A stretch of DNA of 64,000 nt from Flectobacillus roseus (GTDB lineage Bacteria; Bacteroidota; Bacteroidia; Cytophagales; Spirosomataceae), in assembly GCF_030056665.1 (NCBI RefSeq), contig NZ_JASHIG010000030.1; one strand, given 5' to 3'. Under the pieces are notes generated by a model. That model was not told where the DNA came from, ran no database searches, and was given only the letters and a program-made list of their open reading frames with translations. Made by a program: the position numbers and the translations under genes. The first letter of the stretch is position 1, and each line of letters starts with the position of its first letter. Shown piece by piece: positions 52,939-61,970 of this stretch.

Positions 52939-54021
52939 TTATTTCAGTGCTTCTTTGATTGATAATGCTGCTTGCAATACTGCCACTTTAGACGCTGTAA
53001 CACCTGAAATCGGGTTCAACATACCGTAGTCATGAATCAAACCATTATATCTTGCTAAAGTAACTTTTACGCCAGCTTCGTTGAGCTTTCTTGCATAAGC
53101 CTCACCTTCGTCACGCAATACATCATTTTCGGCTGTTTGTACCAATGCCTCTGGCAAACCTTTCAATTGCTCTACGGTAGCTTGCAAAGGGGATGCATAG
53201 ATTTCTTTACGTTTTTCGACCTCTGGCAAGTAGTTATCCCAAAACCATTTCATCATATTTTTAGTCAAAAAGCGACCTTCCGCAAATTCATTGTATGAAC
53301 CAGTTTCGAAGTTAGCGTCTGTAACTGGCCACAAAAGCACCTGTAATTTAATAGCAGGACCGTTGTTGTTTTTTGCCATCAAAGCAATTGCCGCTGACAT
53401 GTTACCTCCTACGCTATTACCGACTACCGCTAGGTTTTTACCATTCACGCCTATTTCTTTACCATGCTCTGATACCCATTGGGTAGCAGCATAAATTTCA
53501 TTGATTGCTACTGGATATTTTGCTTCTGGCGATGGAGTGTAATCAGGAAAAACAGCCACAGCGCCACTATTTACGACCAAGTCACGGACTAGTCTTCTAT
53601 GCGTCGGATAATCGCCTAATACCCAGCCACCGCCATGAACGAAAATAAATACTGGTGCGTTGGGTTTTACGCCTATAGGCTTGGTGATATGTACTTTTAC
53701 TTTATAACCATTTTGAGAAATCACTTTTTCAGTTTCTTGAATACCTGAATAATCTACCTGAACCGATTTTTGTGCACCAACCAATACTTGACGTGCATCG
53801 GCTGGACTAAGTTGTTCGAGTGGTTTACCGTTTCCTGAGTTGAGTGCTTTCAAAAATGGTCTTATTTCGGAAAAAACTTGTGGGTCGTCCTGACCAGCGT
53901 AAGGGCGTAACTGTCCAAAAGTTAAATGCGCCGTTAAAGCCAATAAGAGTACTAAAAATGATTTTACAATGGTTAAATCTTGTGTGCTGCCATTAGGTAA
54001 GGCAAGTGCTTGAGCTTTCAT
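52939..54021 (-). CDS. Alpha/beta hydrolase of the HSL/acetyl-esterase type, secreted
   Basis: 360 residues. A hydrophobic segment at about 20-36 (FLVLLLALTAHLTFG) marks a signal peptide; about 18 residues precede it from the only in-frame ATG. The catalytic set is FVHGGGWVLGDY (HGGGW oxyanion motif), VVGNSVGGNMSAAI (GNSVGG nucleophile elbow), an Asp in TAENDVLRDE and His in GLIHDYGM. It hydrolyses carboxylic esters of unknown identity. Divergent neighbour: none; the AraC gene at 54109-54981 shares the strand and may regulate it. Confidence 0.88.
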   Translation of the reverse strand: MKAQALALPNGSTQDLTIVKSFLVLLLALTAHLTFGQLRPYAGQDDPQVFSEIRPFLKALNSGNGKPLEQLSPADARQVLVGAQKSVQVDYSGIQETEKVISQNGYKVKVHITKPIGVKPNAPVFIFVHGGGWVLGDYPTHRRLVRDLVVNSGAVAVFPDYTPSPEAKYPVAINEIYAATQWVSEHGKEIGVNGKNLAVVGNSVGGNMSAAIALMAKNNNGPAIKLQVLLWPVTDANFETGSYNEFAEGRFLTKNMMKWFWDNYLPEVEKRKEIYASPLQATVEQLKGLPEALVQTAENDVLRDEGEAYARKLNEAGVKVTLARYNGLIHDYGMLNPISGVTASKVAVLQAALSIKEALK

Positions 54022-54108
54022 GTTTTCTATTTGTTTAGTTGTTGTTTAAAATTGATATGACAAAATTACTCCAACGAACTACCCAGATAAAGGCACAAAA
54101 GCATACAA

Positions 54109-54981
54109 CTATTGTACTTTTTTCCCTTGAAGGTATTTATTTCTAAAATTAGTCGTCGTATCCCCTACTTTCTGAGCAAAAAGACGATTAAAATAGGCAG
54201 GGTCATCATACCCCAAATGATAGGCAATTTCCTTTGCGCTCATTTGGGTATAGGTCAAAAGGCGCTTTGCTTCCAGAATAATACGGTCTTTGATTACTTC
54301 ATTGGGCTGAGACAAATGCAGTCTTTTAAATTTATGTGTCAAAGTTTTGGGAGCAAACCCCAACAAATCGGCGTAATCAGCAACGCTATGCTTTTCTTTA
54401 TAATGTATTTCGACTAATCGACTAAAATCTCGATAGAACTCTGTATCGCTACTAGTTCCGTCTTGAACTTGATGTAGTTCTTGCTTTTTCCAGATGCGAG
54501 TCGCACGAATGATTAGCTGTTTCAAATACACCCTTAGCATTTCTTCCTGCCCCGATTCGTTCGTGCTTAGCTCCTCCTCTATTTGTACCCAAAGTTGATT
54601 TGCCCACGCTTGTTCACTTGCAGGCAGTTCTACCATCGGCATATTTTGCAAATTATTAAACAGCAGTCCATCGCAAGCCACTTCGGCATCATGTATCTGA
54701 ATACAATAAAAATCTCGGTTGTAAAACATCAAATATCCCTTTTGCTCTCCGATTTTATCAATTTGTAAAAACTGATTGGAATTCACAAAAAACAGACTTG
54801 GCTCTACCGTTTTGTATTCTTGAAAATCGACTTTTAGTTGGTATCCTTGGGGCAAATACAAAACCTTGATAAACGGTTTGTACAAATCGCTATTAACCGC
54901 TGTTAACGTATCCGTTGACAGTCGGACTAAACCTAATTTTTTATAATGTGATTCGAAAATAGAGGGCGTTTGCTGAGTCAT
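54109..54981 (-). CDS. AraC family transcriptional regulator
   Basis: 290 residues. N-terminal sensor (about 20-150) with GYQLKVDFQEYKTVEPSLFFVNSNQFLQID, and the AraC domain (about 185-285): HSVADYADLLGFAPKTLTHKFKRLHLSQPNEVI and SAKEIAYHLGYDDPAYFNRLFAQKVGDTTTNFR. Transcribed towards the esterase gene about 88 bp downstream and divergent from tag. Confidence 0.92.
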   Translation of the reverse strand: MTQQTPSIFESHYKKLGLVRLSTDTLTAVNSDLYKPFIKVLYLPQGYQLKVDFQEYKTVEPSLFFVNSNQFLQIDKIGEQKGYLMFYNRDFYCIQIHDAEVACDGLLFNNLQNMPMVELPASEQAWANQLWVQIEEELSTNESGQEEMLRVYLKQLIIRATRIWKKQELHQVQDGTSSDTEFYRDFSRLVEIHYKEKHSVADYADLLGFAPKTLTHKFKRLHLSQPNEVIKDRIILEAKRLLTYTQMSAKEIAYHLGYDDPAYFNRLFAQKVGDTTTNFRNKYLQGKKVQ

Positions 54982-55069
54982 ATTGAAGGGTTTTAAGGAT
55001 TCTTTTTATGAAAGAACTATTTCGAAATTACTTACGTTGATTGAGTTTAACAAATCTATAACCCAACCT

Positions 55070-55621
55070 ATGTCTTATTGCAAAGCTATTCAAAATATGC
55101 AGCCTGCCGACCGCAAGGCCTTGCATGCCCATTATCACGATAATCACTACGGCTTCCCGATCCACGACGATAATGCGTTATTTGGCAGATTGATTTTAGA
55201 AATCAACCAAGCGGGTTTGAGTTGGGAAACAATCCTAAAAAAAGAGCAAGCCTTCAAAGAAGCCTATAGTCATTACGATATCGACAAAGTAGCCTCGTAC
55301 ACCGAGGAGGATAGAGAAAGGCTTTTGGCAGATGCAGGCATTATTCGCAATCGCTTAAAAATCAATGCAGCGATTGAAAACGCTAAAAAAATTCAAGTTC
55401 TTCAAAAAGAATATGGTTCTTTTGAAAAATGGCTAGAAGCACACCATCCCAAAACCAAGGAAGAATGGGTAAAACTTTTCAAAAAGACTTTCAAATTTAC
55501 AGGAGGCGAAATTGTGGGAGAATTCTTGATGAGTATTGGCTATCTAAAAGGCTCGCACGATGACGATTGTCCGACACAACAAAAAGTGCTTGCTCAAAAC
55601 CCTAAATGGGCGGAGGTTTAA
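55070..55621 (+). CDS. tag: DNA-3-methyladenine glycosylase I
   Basis: 183 residues from the ATG at 55070; the open frame reaches 54983 but those 29 codons are not family-like. LHAHYHDNHYGFPIHDDNALFGRLILEINQAGLSWETIL contains the Tag helix-hairpin core with the catalytic-pocket Glu and Trp; KFTGGEIVGEFLMSIGYLKGSHDDDC closes the fold. The N-terminal zinc ligand is Cys (SYCKAI) and the second is His (KGSHDDDC). Removes 3-methyladenine from alkylated DNA. Confidence 0.93.
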   Translation: MSYCKAIQNMQPADRKALHAHYHDNHYGFPIHDDNALFGRLILEINQAGLSWETILKKEQAFKEAYSHYDIDKVASYTEEDRERLLADAGIIRNRLKINAAIENAKKIQVLQKEYGSFEKWLEAHHPKTKEEWVKLFKKTFKFTGGEIVGEFLMSIGYLKGSHDDDCPTQQKVLAQNPKWAEV

Positions 55622-55632
55622 TGGTGAATTTA

Positions 55633-55678
55633 CTCTTATTTCCCTCCTTTAAATGGGTTTGGAGGAGGGAAATAAGAG
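55633..55678. terminator. Terminator after tag
   Basis: CTCTTATTTCCCTCCT (55633-55648) and AGGAGGGAAATAAGAG (55663-55678) form a perfect 16-bp stem 12 nt past the tag stop, between convergent genes. Confidence 0.7.
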
Positions 55679-55733
55679 CACTGCAATCACTTATAGCTGC
55701 AAAAATAGAAAAAGACAAGTGTATCATTTCTCA

Positions 55734-56471
55734 TTACTTCAGCAATCTGATTATTGCTAAATCATCGGTTGGTTTAAGTCCAAAATTATGTTCTAATTTT
55801 TTAAGTTTAAAATTCAACATATCCTCATGATCTAATTCCGTTTTATCAAGTATAAGGTATTCCAAAGCATTTATTGAATCTGTATTTTCTACTTTTTTAA
55901 CCTTCTCAAACATAAAGATTCCATCTGTTGCAATACTAATATCTTCGATTTGGTCGAAGAATATTTTCTGTTTTTGATTATCATACCACGTATCAAAATC
56001 TTCTGCAAGATGAAATCCTAAATAATCGGGCTTGTTGTCTTGATCAAATTCTGTCATTTGTCCATTGATATTTATGAGTCCATCGCCGACAACTAACACA
56101 ATACCTCTGTTTGTTTTCTTATCAATAAGTAAAATGATTAGGGTAGTTAATAACTCATTTCTTTCAAGCAAAAGCTGATTTTTAATAATTATCAGTTCCT
56201 TAAAAAGCTCTCTAAGTATCGATTTGAGATAGTTGTCAATGTCATTGGAAATTATCTCTAAATTATATAACTCACTATATCCCTTTTCAATAGTTATTTT
56301 TCTTAATAATTTTCCAACAAGTGTAGAAGCAAAATAACTATCAGTAGCCATTGTACATCCGTCCATGACCGCGCACAAGACTTTATCATCTCCAATATTA
56401 CCTGTAAACAAATAATCTTCGCAATGATTTATATGGTAATCGCCTATTTGTATGGTTGAATAAATTTTCAT
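55734..56471 (-). CDS. PP2C-like (PPM) serine/threonine phosphatase
   Basis: 245 residues. The metal-binding strands of PPM phosphatases are visible in degenerate form: VLCAVMDGCTMATDSYFAS (DG), ISIATDGIFMF (DG) and the closing TDDLAIIRLL (DD). The usual first Asp (RxxNED) is represented by HCEDYLF. It is a soluble protein without visible regulatory domains. It shares its strand with the unknown genes up to 58908, which as a group look like accessory DNA. Its substrate is unknown. Confidence 0.75.
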   Translation of the reverse strand: MKIYSTIQIGDYHINHCEDYLFTGNIGDDKVLCAVMDGCTMATDSYFASTLVGKLLRKITIEKGYSELYNLEIISNDIDNYLKSILRELFKELIIIKNQLLLERNELLTTLIILLIDKKTNRGIVLVVGDGLININGQMTEFDQDNKPDYLGFHLAEDFDTWYDNQKQKIFFDQIEDISIATDGIFMFEKVKKVENTDSINALEYLILDKTELDHEDMLNFKLKKLEHNFGLKPTDDLAIIRLLK

Positions 56472-56667
56472 TCTTGAATGTTAATCTTACTAGTTCTATT
56501 TTTTATTTACTGATACAGAAAAATATAATGAGCACTTATTTTGAATATTGTACGAAACCATGATTATGCGCCTAATATAAGTTGAATTTCTGAAGTGTAT
56601 AGTTCATAAAAAACTTACTTAATAGACCAAATTATCGCAAATTCAATGGCTACAAAACGAATGATTT

Positions 56668-57201
56668 TCAAGTACCTACGCTACAAAGTCCACCAAAATA
56701 TCCCTTTTTTTCTGTTTCTTTTAACGTTTTCTGCACAACAATTTCAAAGCTTACTTCTCCATCAGCTTCAAAAGTATAGTCTTGCGGGTCAAACAACTGC
56801 CGAATTGTTAAATTATATAATCCATTTTCAAGCGTTATTGCCAAGTCAGCATGATGTGGTGCAGGAATATTTACCTCCTCGAACTGAGCAGACATGGATA
56901 AATCTTCAAAATTAGTTAAATATAGCTTTTCCTCGGTAACTGCAATAGTGCTGGTAATTTCACGAAAAGGATTTTTGTGAATAGGTCTATCAACAAAAGA
57001 AACAACCCAAATACTTGGTAAGCCTGTTGACCAAATAACTAAACTTTTATTATTCATCTCATTGACAAAATGTTCTACTAGCTGAGTAAGTTGCCAGTCT
57101 TCGTCAACAAAAGGTTGATATGATTCTGAATTCACAATTGCTAAAAATCCAGAATCGTCTGATATCTTAATTTGGTTAGTTTGGTGAAGAAGTAAGAACA
57201 T
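56668..57201 (-). CDS. Hypothetical protein, possible immunity-type
   Basis: 177 residues, acidic, no signal peptide or membrane segment. Landmarks: IKISDDSGFLAIVNSESYQPF, LVEHFVNEMNNKSLVIWSTG, IPAPHHADLAITLENGLYNLTIRQLFDPQDY. I do not recognise a named domain. Its acidic, single-domain character and its neighbours recall immunity proteins of polymorphic toxin systems, but no toxin gene is in view. Gene start at 57201 is 38 bp from the next upstream ORF end. Confidence 0.6.
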   Translation of the reverse strand: MFLLLHQTNQIKISDDSGFLAIVNSESYQPFVDEDWQLTQLVEHFVNEMNNKSLVIWSTGLPSIWVVSFVDRPIHKNPFREITSTIAVTEEKLYLTNFEDLSMSAQFEEVNIPAPHHADLAITLENGLYNLTIRQLFDPQDYTFEADGEVSFEIVVQKTLKETEKKGYFGGLCSVGT

Positions 57202-57239
57202 ATCTTTGTTTTTTAGGATTTAAGAGCGCTTTGCCAATT

Positions 57240-57452
57240 CTATAATTTGAAGAAATTTCCCCGTCTAATCAGCAGCTTGTCAACTTCGTAACCAAGTGAC
57301 AACATAAACACAATCCAGATGATAATATGTCTTGGGAGGAAATCAAATCGATAATTTAACCAGTAAAGCCCTACCGTAAGTACAATAATAACGTAGGCAA
57401 AAAAAATAATAACATGAGTGCATTTTGCACAATGTATATGCTCGAAAAGCAT
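57240..57452 (-). CDS. Small membrane protein
   Basis: 70 residues: HIHCAKCTHVIIFFAYVIIVLTVGLYW (first membrane helix, with CAKC before it) and HIIIWIVFMLSLGYEVD (second helix), then a basic tail KLLIRRGNFF. The 5' end overlaps the 3' end of the larger membrane gene by 82 nt in another frame. Either the two are translationally coupled or the upstream gene is frameshifted; the tail composition favours a genuine protein. Confidence 0.5.
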   Translation of the reverse strand: MLFEHIHCAKCTHVIIFFAYVIIVLTVGLYWLNYRFDFLPRHIIIWIVFMLSLGYEVDKLLIRRGNFFKL

Positions 57453-58123
57453 AGAAAAAAATACTGAAGTACGAAATACGCTCCATTTGCAAAAGATTGA
57501 CTAGATGTAATATTATGATTTTGGTACACTCGATATATCACATCAATACTCATAAACAATACGACAATAGAGCTCCAAAGACTCAATACCAACCTCGTAG
57601 TTCTAGAAAGTATGAAAGGTGTCAGAGCATTGAATATGGAGAATAATGATAACAGTAACCCAAGGATAAGTAAAGATTTTACCAGCCAGTTTTCCGTTCT
57701 CATATATCCACAATCGATAACCCAATAGATTATAGTAATTGAGTGTAGCATCGTTACTCCTTCTGTTAGCTTAAGCGTTGCTTTCTCATCATGGAAAATA
57801 GCAGAGATAAAAGAAAAAGTGATCCAAAATATATAAGGGGAAAAAGGTAGATTTTTGCGAAAATGAAAGAAAGAAGGAGGTAGCAACAGAATAATAATAC
57901 TGCAGATAAAAGCGGCAATAAAAATGTAGCCAACCCTTACCCAGCTATCAGATATTCTTAAACTTTCAAACAGTAATCCTAAAAAAAGCGCTAAAATACC
58001 GAATGAATATATTTTGTATTCACTCAGTACTAATTTATAGCCAATAAAAATTACGAACACGCTAAATGATATGATGATGACTACATTCAGAATATCATTA
58101 AAATAAGGTAATCTTTTGTTCAT
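57371..58123 (-). CDS. Multi-pass membrane protein of unknown function
   Basis: 250 residues with about seven to eight hydrophobic helices (ILNVVIIISFSVFVIFIGY, FGILALFLGLLFES, YIFIAAFICSIIILLLP, IFWITFSFISAIF, SLLILGLLLSLFSIF, LVLSLWSSIVVLFMSI, LQYFFLCFSSIYIV). No recognisable transporter motif. Overlaps the small membrane gene by 82 nt. Role unknown. Confidence 0.6.
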   Translation of the reverse strand: MNKRLPYFNDILNVVIIISFSVFVIFIGYKLVLSEYKIYSFGILALFLGLLFESLRISDSWVRVGYIFIAAFICSIIILLLPPSFFHFRKNLPFSPYIFWITFSFISAIFHDEKATLKLTEGVTMLHSITIIYWVIDCGYMRTENWLVKSLLILGLLLSLFSIFNALTPFILSRTTRLVLSLWSSIVVLFMSIDVIYRVYQNHNITSSQSFANGAYFVLQYFFLCFSSIYIVQNALMLLFFLPTLLLYLR

Positions 58124-58161
58124 GTTGAAAATTAATTGTTGTGAAAGGTGTATTATATGTC

Positions 58162-58908
58162 CTATCCATCATAACTCATATTTATTACTTTTCTTTCAAC
58201 AATTTCTATTTCTAGACTATGATCTGTTTCAAAAATATCTCCAACCGAAATCTCTGCGCAAAGCTTTCCATTTTCTGTTACACTGATATTAACGTTATAT
58301 ATTTCTAAAGTGTGATACCATTCTCCATTTGCCTCATCACCTGTGAAATCGCTCATATTTTTGTTATAAAATTTTATAAGCTCTTTTTTACAAGTTCCAA
58401 GCCAAAAGATAAAGTCAATTATTTTTTCTGCATAAGTATCAAACTGAATTCCTCCGTAAAGCGAAATAGTTATAGTGTCCTTTTCAATAATTTTATCAAA
58501 AACACAAATCTCCTTACTTGTTATAAGATATTGATTATCATTTGTTTCTGAAGCTACAAAATCTGTAGGTAATAGTTTCGACAGTATTTTTTCTTGCTGT
58601 TTTTTTCTAAAATCTTTTATGATATATCTATTCCCGTGAGATTGAGATTTTTCCTCCATTACATACAATTTGGCGACTACTTTTTTATCACTTAAATCAG
58701 CCACCGATTTCAAAACTTTATAGGCTGAAAGATGAAAACCCAACATGCTATATACATTAGCAAGTGTTATGTCATCGTTTTTAGTTCTTGTTGCGGACTC
58801 TAGATCATAAAGTAAATCATACATTTTTATGATACTATCTTTTGAGGGTTTAGCCCTTTTGAATTCACTTGCAATCTCAATAAAATCTTTGGCAAAATTT
58901 CTTTCCAT
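58162..58908 (-). CDS. Hypothetical protein of the accessory cluster
   Basis: 248 residues, soluble. The N-terminal 90 residues are helical and TPR-like (DLLYDLESATRTKNDDITLANVYSMLGFHLSAYKVLKSVADLS). The C-terminal half is beta-rich (TISLYGGIQFDTYAEKIIDFIFWLGT, GEWYHTLEIYNVNISVTENGKL). No named family recognised with confidence. It starts the group 58908-56668, whose members share a strand and small gaps. After it, 58909-59098 has no gene. Confidence 0.6.
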   Translation of the reverse strand: MERNFAKDFIEIASEFKRAKPSKDSIIKMYDLLYDLESATRTKNDDITLANVYSMLGFHLSAYKVLKSVADLSDKKVVAKLYVMEEKSQSHGNRYIIKDFRKKQQEKILSKLLPTDFVASETNDNQYLITSKEICVFDKIIEKDTITISLYGGIQFDTYAEKIIDFIFWLGTCKKELIKFYNKNMSDFTGDEANGEWYHTLEIYNVNISVTENGKLCAEISVGDIFETDHSLEIEIVERKVINMSYDG

Positions 58909-59098
58909 AATTTTTGTAGTTTGTAATAGAGGTACTCATTAGTTTATCAATGGCATATAACCAATAGAGCATGCTAGATTGTTGAATTTTCAGTTTTTAG
59001 CCTCATTTAATTTAAGTAATACCTCTAAATATACTAAAATTCAAGTCAGCTACATCCCCCCCCAACAACTTTCTTACCCAACATCAATATATCAACAA

Positions 59099-59132
59099 AA
59101 CCCTGACAGAAATTTCCATTTCCATCAGGGTT
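59099..59132 (-). terminator. Terminator after the CMD gene
   Basis: AACCCTGA (59099-59106) and TCAGGGTT (59125-59132) pair; on the minus strand the stem runs into TTTGTTG, about 30 nt past the stop at 59161. Confidence 0.6.
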
Positions 59133-59160
59133 CGTGGCATAATTTGCTTTTCTGACCACT

Positions 59161-59607
59161 CTAAAACTTCGTACCTACCGCTATGTGTGTACTTACCGAT
59201 ATACGATTCCAAGCATTGATTGCGACTGCTACCATGATGATTTGGGCAATGTAATCTTCTGAGAAGTATTTCAGGGCGTTTTGGTAGGTTTCTTCTGTCA
59301 AACCTTTTTTACTGATGAGCGTAATTTCTTCTGTTATGGCTAATACCGATTTTTCCTCTTCCGTAAATAGGTCAGTTTCGCGCCAAGCATCTAGTAATAG
59401 TAGGCGTTGTATTGTTTCACCATTTTTGAGGGCGTCTTTGCTATGCATATCGATACAAAAAGCACAATGGTTGATTTGAGAGGCACGCAACTTGATAAAC
59501 TCTTTGTGAGTTTTACTTACTGATATCGTTGCCAAATATTGTTCTAATCCGTACATGGCTTTCCAAGCCGCTGGCTGTGATGCGTGAATTTTTACTCTAG
59601 TTGTCAT
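59161..59607 (-). CDS. Carboxymuconolactone decarboxylase (AhpD-like) family protein
   Basis: 148 residues. The redox/metal motif INHCAFCIDMHSKDA (CxxCxxxH) is complete, with LIKLRASQ-type flanking and FSEDYIAQIIMVAVAINAWNRISV. AhpD-like proteins act as peroxidase-linked disulphide reductases or lactone decarboxylases. It lies about 130 bp downstream of the Crp-like regulator on the same strand, which probably controls it. Confidence 0.93.
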   Translation of the reverse strand: MTTRVKIHASQPAAWKAMYGLEQYLATISVSKTHKEFIKLRASQINHCAFCIDMHSKDALKNGETIQRLLLLDAWRETDLFTEEEKSVLAITEEITLISKKGLTEETYQNALKYFSEDYIAQIIMVAVAINAWNRISVSTHIAVGTKF

Positions 59608-59735
59608 GGTATAATTTCATTTGTCGTTTAAAAATATCCTTCGAATTTTGTTTTAATATTCGTCGCTGGACTACATGACAAAGTTCCCTTTTTGACTACA
59701 GAAAAAACTTAAACCAGTTTAAGAACGCTCAAATG

Positions 59736-60323
59736 CTACTTTTTCTCTACGGTTTTTTTCTTGCGAAGTTCACTCAAATACTCTGGAGAAAAACCCAGAA
59801 ATGAGGCCAATACTTTCTGTGGAATACGCTGAACAAACTCAGGATATAGTGAAGCGAAATGTTCATAGAAAATGTCTTTTGACATCGTATAAAGGTATTT
59901 GACGCGAAGCAAAGAAGCTGAATACGCTCGTTGGTAGACTTTTCTGAAATACCTTTCCAATTGGGGAACCTCACACAAGAGTTTTTCCAAACTTTCATTA
60001 GTAATTGCCATTACCTCCACTTTTTCGAGGGCTTGTATACTAAAACCCGATTCTCCAGATTTTTCGAAAGCCATCAGGTCGGTCATCCACCAAGTTTCGA
60101 GCGCAAATTGAATAGTTTGCTCCTGCCCTTTTTCATTCATAAAATACAATCTCAAACAGCCTTTCGACACAAAAAATAAGTTCTTGCAGATATTACCCTC
60201 TTGTAACAAATGTTCTTTTTTAGCAAAAGTTTGTAATTGAAAACGACTTAACACAATCGCTATCTGTGCTTCTGTCAAATTAACGTGCTTAGTTATATGT
60301 ATGCTTAACGGATGATTGGACAT
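59736..60323 (-). CDS. Crp/Fnr family transcriptional regulator
   Basis: 195 residues from the ATG at 60321-60323 (MSNHPLSIHITKH); the frame extends to 60392. The cyclic-nucleotide-binding-like beta roll spans about 25-120 (HLLQEGNICKNLFFVSKGCLRLYF). The C-terminal helices (VPQLERYFRKVYQRAY, FASLYPEFVQRIPQKVLASFLGFSPEYLSELRKKK) give an HTH of the Bacteroidota Crp type. No Fe-S cysteines of the Fnr kind are seen. Confidence 0.9.
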   Translation of the reverse strand: MSNHPLSIHITKHVNLTEAQIAIVLSRFQLQTFAKKEHLLQEGNICKNLFFVSKGCLRLYFMNEKGQEQTIQFALETWWMTDLMAFEKSGESGFSIQALEKVEVMAITNESLEKLLCEVPQLERYFRKVYQRAYSASLLRVKYLYTMSKDIFYEHFASLYPEFVQRIPQKVLASFLGFSPEYLSELRKKKTVEKK

Positions 60324-60526
60324 GGCTTGAACAGTTGTGTTTTTTGGAAGATAAAGATATTGAATAATGATGTCACCCTTTTTAAAATTCAAAAAAGATT
60401 ACCAGTAAATTATTACGCATTTATGCTTTATGAAAATAAAACAATATATCCCCTACAAACTATCAATTCCATCAACTGTTGAAAACAAAATGTTTATTCC
60501 GAGGCAATTAACTAACAACAAAACAA

Positions 60527-61861
60527 ATGTTTTCACAAAAATCCGTTTTATCACTCTGCCTGTTAACAGCAGTAAACTTGACTGCTTTTTCACAAGTAAA
60601 AAATTCATTTAAGTTTGATTTTGGCACTGGCGCTGTTGCCAAAGGTTATCAAGCTGTTAGTCCAAGTGACTACTATTCAAAAGCGAAAGGCTTTGGTTTT
60701 ATGCCCAACGCTAAAATCTCATCCGAAAATCGAGCTACTAAGGATGTACTTTCTTCAGATTTTTGCACAAGCAATACTCCCTTTTTCTTTACGGTCGATG
60801 TTCCTGAAGGAAATTATGATGTCAGAGTAATCTTGGGCGATGCCGAGGGGACTTCTTCTACTAGCATAAAAGCCGAATGTCGCCGATTGATGTTGGCAAA
60901 AGTAGAGACTGAAAAGGGAAAATTTGTTACTAAAAATTTTACGGTAAACGTTCGTTACCCTGAAATTTCAGATTCTTCTAGCGTAAAACTTAAACCTAGA
61001 GAAAAGGAGTATTTACATTGGGATCACCAACTAACGCTAGAATTTACTGGAAAGTCACCCAAAGTGTGTGCTTTAGAAATTAAGCCTGCCTCGAGTAAAA
61101 TCCCAACTGTATTTTTGGCAGGGAACTCCACTGTGGTAGATCAAGCTATTGAGCCTTTTGCCGCTTGGGGGCAAATGATTCCAAGTTTTTTCCAAGCAGG
61201 AAAAGTAGTGTTTGCCAACCATGCCGAATCAGGTGAAACTATTAAAAGTTTTACTTCAGAAAAACGTCTTGAGAAAGTCTTGAGCCAAATCAAAAAGGGA
61301 GATTATTTCTTTATGGAGTTTGCGCATAACGACCAAAAGCCAGGGTCTGGACTCAAATCACAAACTACATACAAGGAATATCTGGTAAGTTTTATCAAAA
61401 AAACACGTGAAAAAGGGGCTATTCCTGTGCTTGTTACTTCGATGCACCGTCGTAGATTTGACGAAAATGGCAAAATCATTAATACCCTTGAAGATTTTCC
61501 AGACGCTATGCGTCAGGTGGCCAAAGACGAAAATGTTGCATTAATCGATTTAAACAAGATGAGCAAAACGCTTTGGGAAACACTCGGTGTAGAAAACTCT
61601 AAAAAAGCTTTTGTCCATTATGAAGCAAATACCTTTCCGAATCAAGAAAAAGCGATTCATGACGACACACATTTTAGTAATTATGGTGCCTACCAATTGG
61701 CAAAGTGTATTGTAGAAGGAATCAAATCCAATCATTTAGGGATTGAAAAATATCTTAACAAGGATTTTAAAGCTTACAATCCAGCTCAGCCCGATGATTT
61801 GAATACATGGGATTTCCCAGTGAGTCCTTTGGTCTCAGTAATCAAACCTGATGGTAACTGA
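60527..61861 (+). CDS. Rhamnogalacturonan acetylesterase, SGNH hydrolase with N-terminal carbohydrate-binding domain
   Basis: 444 residues with a signal peptide (about 1-24). Residues about 25-180 are a galactose-binding-like beta sandwich (SFKFDFGTGAVAKGYQAV, VDVPEGNYDVRVILGDAEGTS). The SGNH catalytic domain begins near 190: FLAGNSTVVDQ (block I Ser), the Gly block NHAESGETI, FMEFAHNDQKPG (Asn) and HFSNYGA (Asp/His region; DDTHFS). It deacetylates rhamnogalacturonan I, complementing the GH28, GH43 and GH88 enzymes in the window. Followed by hairpin 61904-61948 (TGTCCTTG/CAAGGACA) and a family A repeat. Confidence 0.9.
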   Translation: MFSQKSVLSLCLLTAVNLTAFSQVKNSFKFDFGTGAVAKGYQAVSPSDYYSKAKGFGFMPNAKISSENRATKDVLSSDFCTSNTPFFFTVDVPEGNYDVRVILGDAEGTSSTSIKAECRRLMLAKVETEKGKFVTKNFTVNVRYPEISDSSSVKLKPREKEYLHWDHQLTLEFTGKSPKVCALEIKPASSKIPTVFLAGNSTVVDQAIEPFAAWGQMIPSFFQAGKVVFANHAESGETIKSFTSEKRLEKVLSQIKKGDYFFMEFAHNDQKPGSGLKSQTTYKEYLVSFIKKTREKGAIPVLVTSMHRRRFDENGKIINTLEDFPDAMRQVAKDENVALIDLNKMSKTLWETLGVENSKKAFVHYEANTFPNQEKAIHDDTHFSNYGAYQLAKCIVEGIKSNHLGIEKYLNKDFKAYNPAQPDDLNTWDFPVSPLVSVIKPDGN

Positions 61862-61970
61862 ATAGAGTGATGAGTTGTGAGTTTCGAGAGATGAATTGTC
61901 CTTTGTCCTTGCCTAAAATAGGTTGCCCTGAATTTTTAGTCAAGGACAGCCCCTAATTCACCATTAGGGT

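Noticed and set aside
56646..56915. Plus-strand frame of 89 codons
   Set aside because: It lies antisense to the 56668-57201 gene and has no family character.
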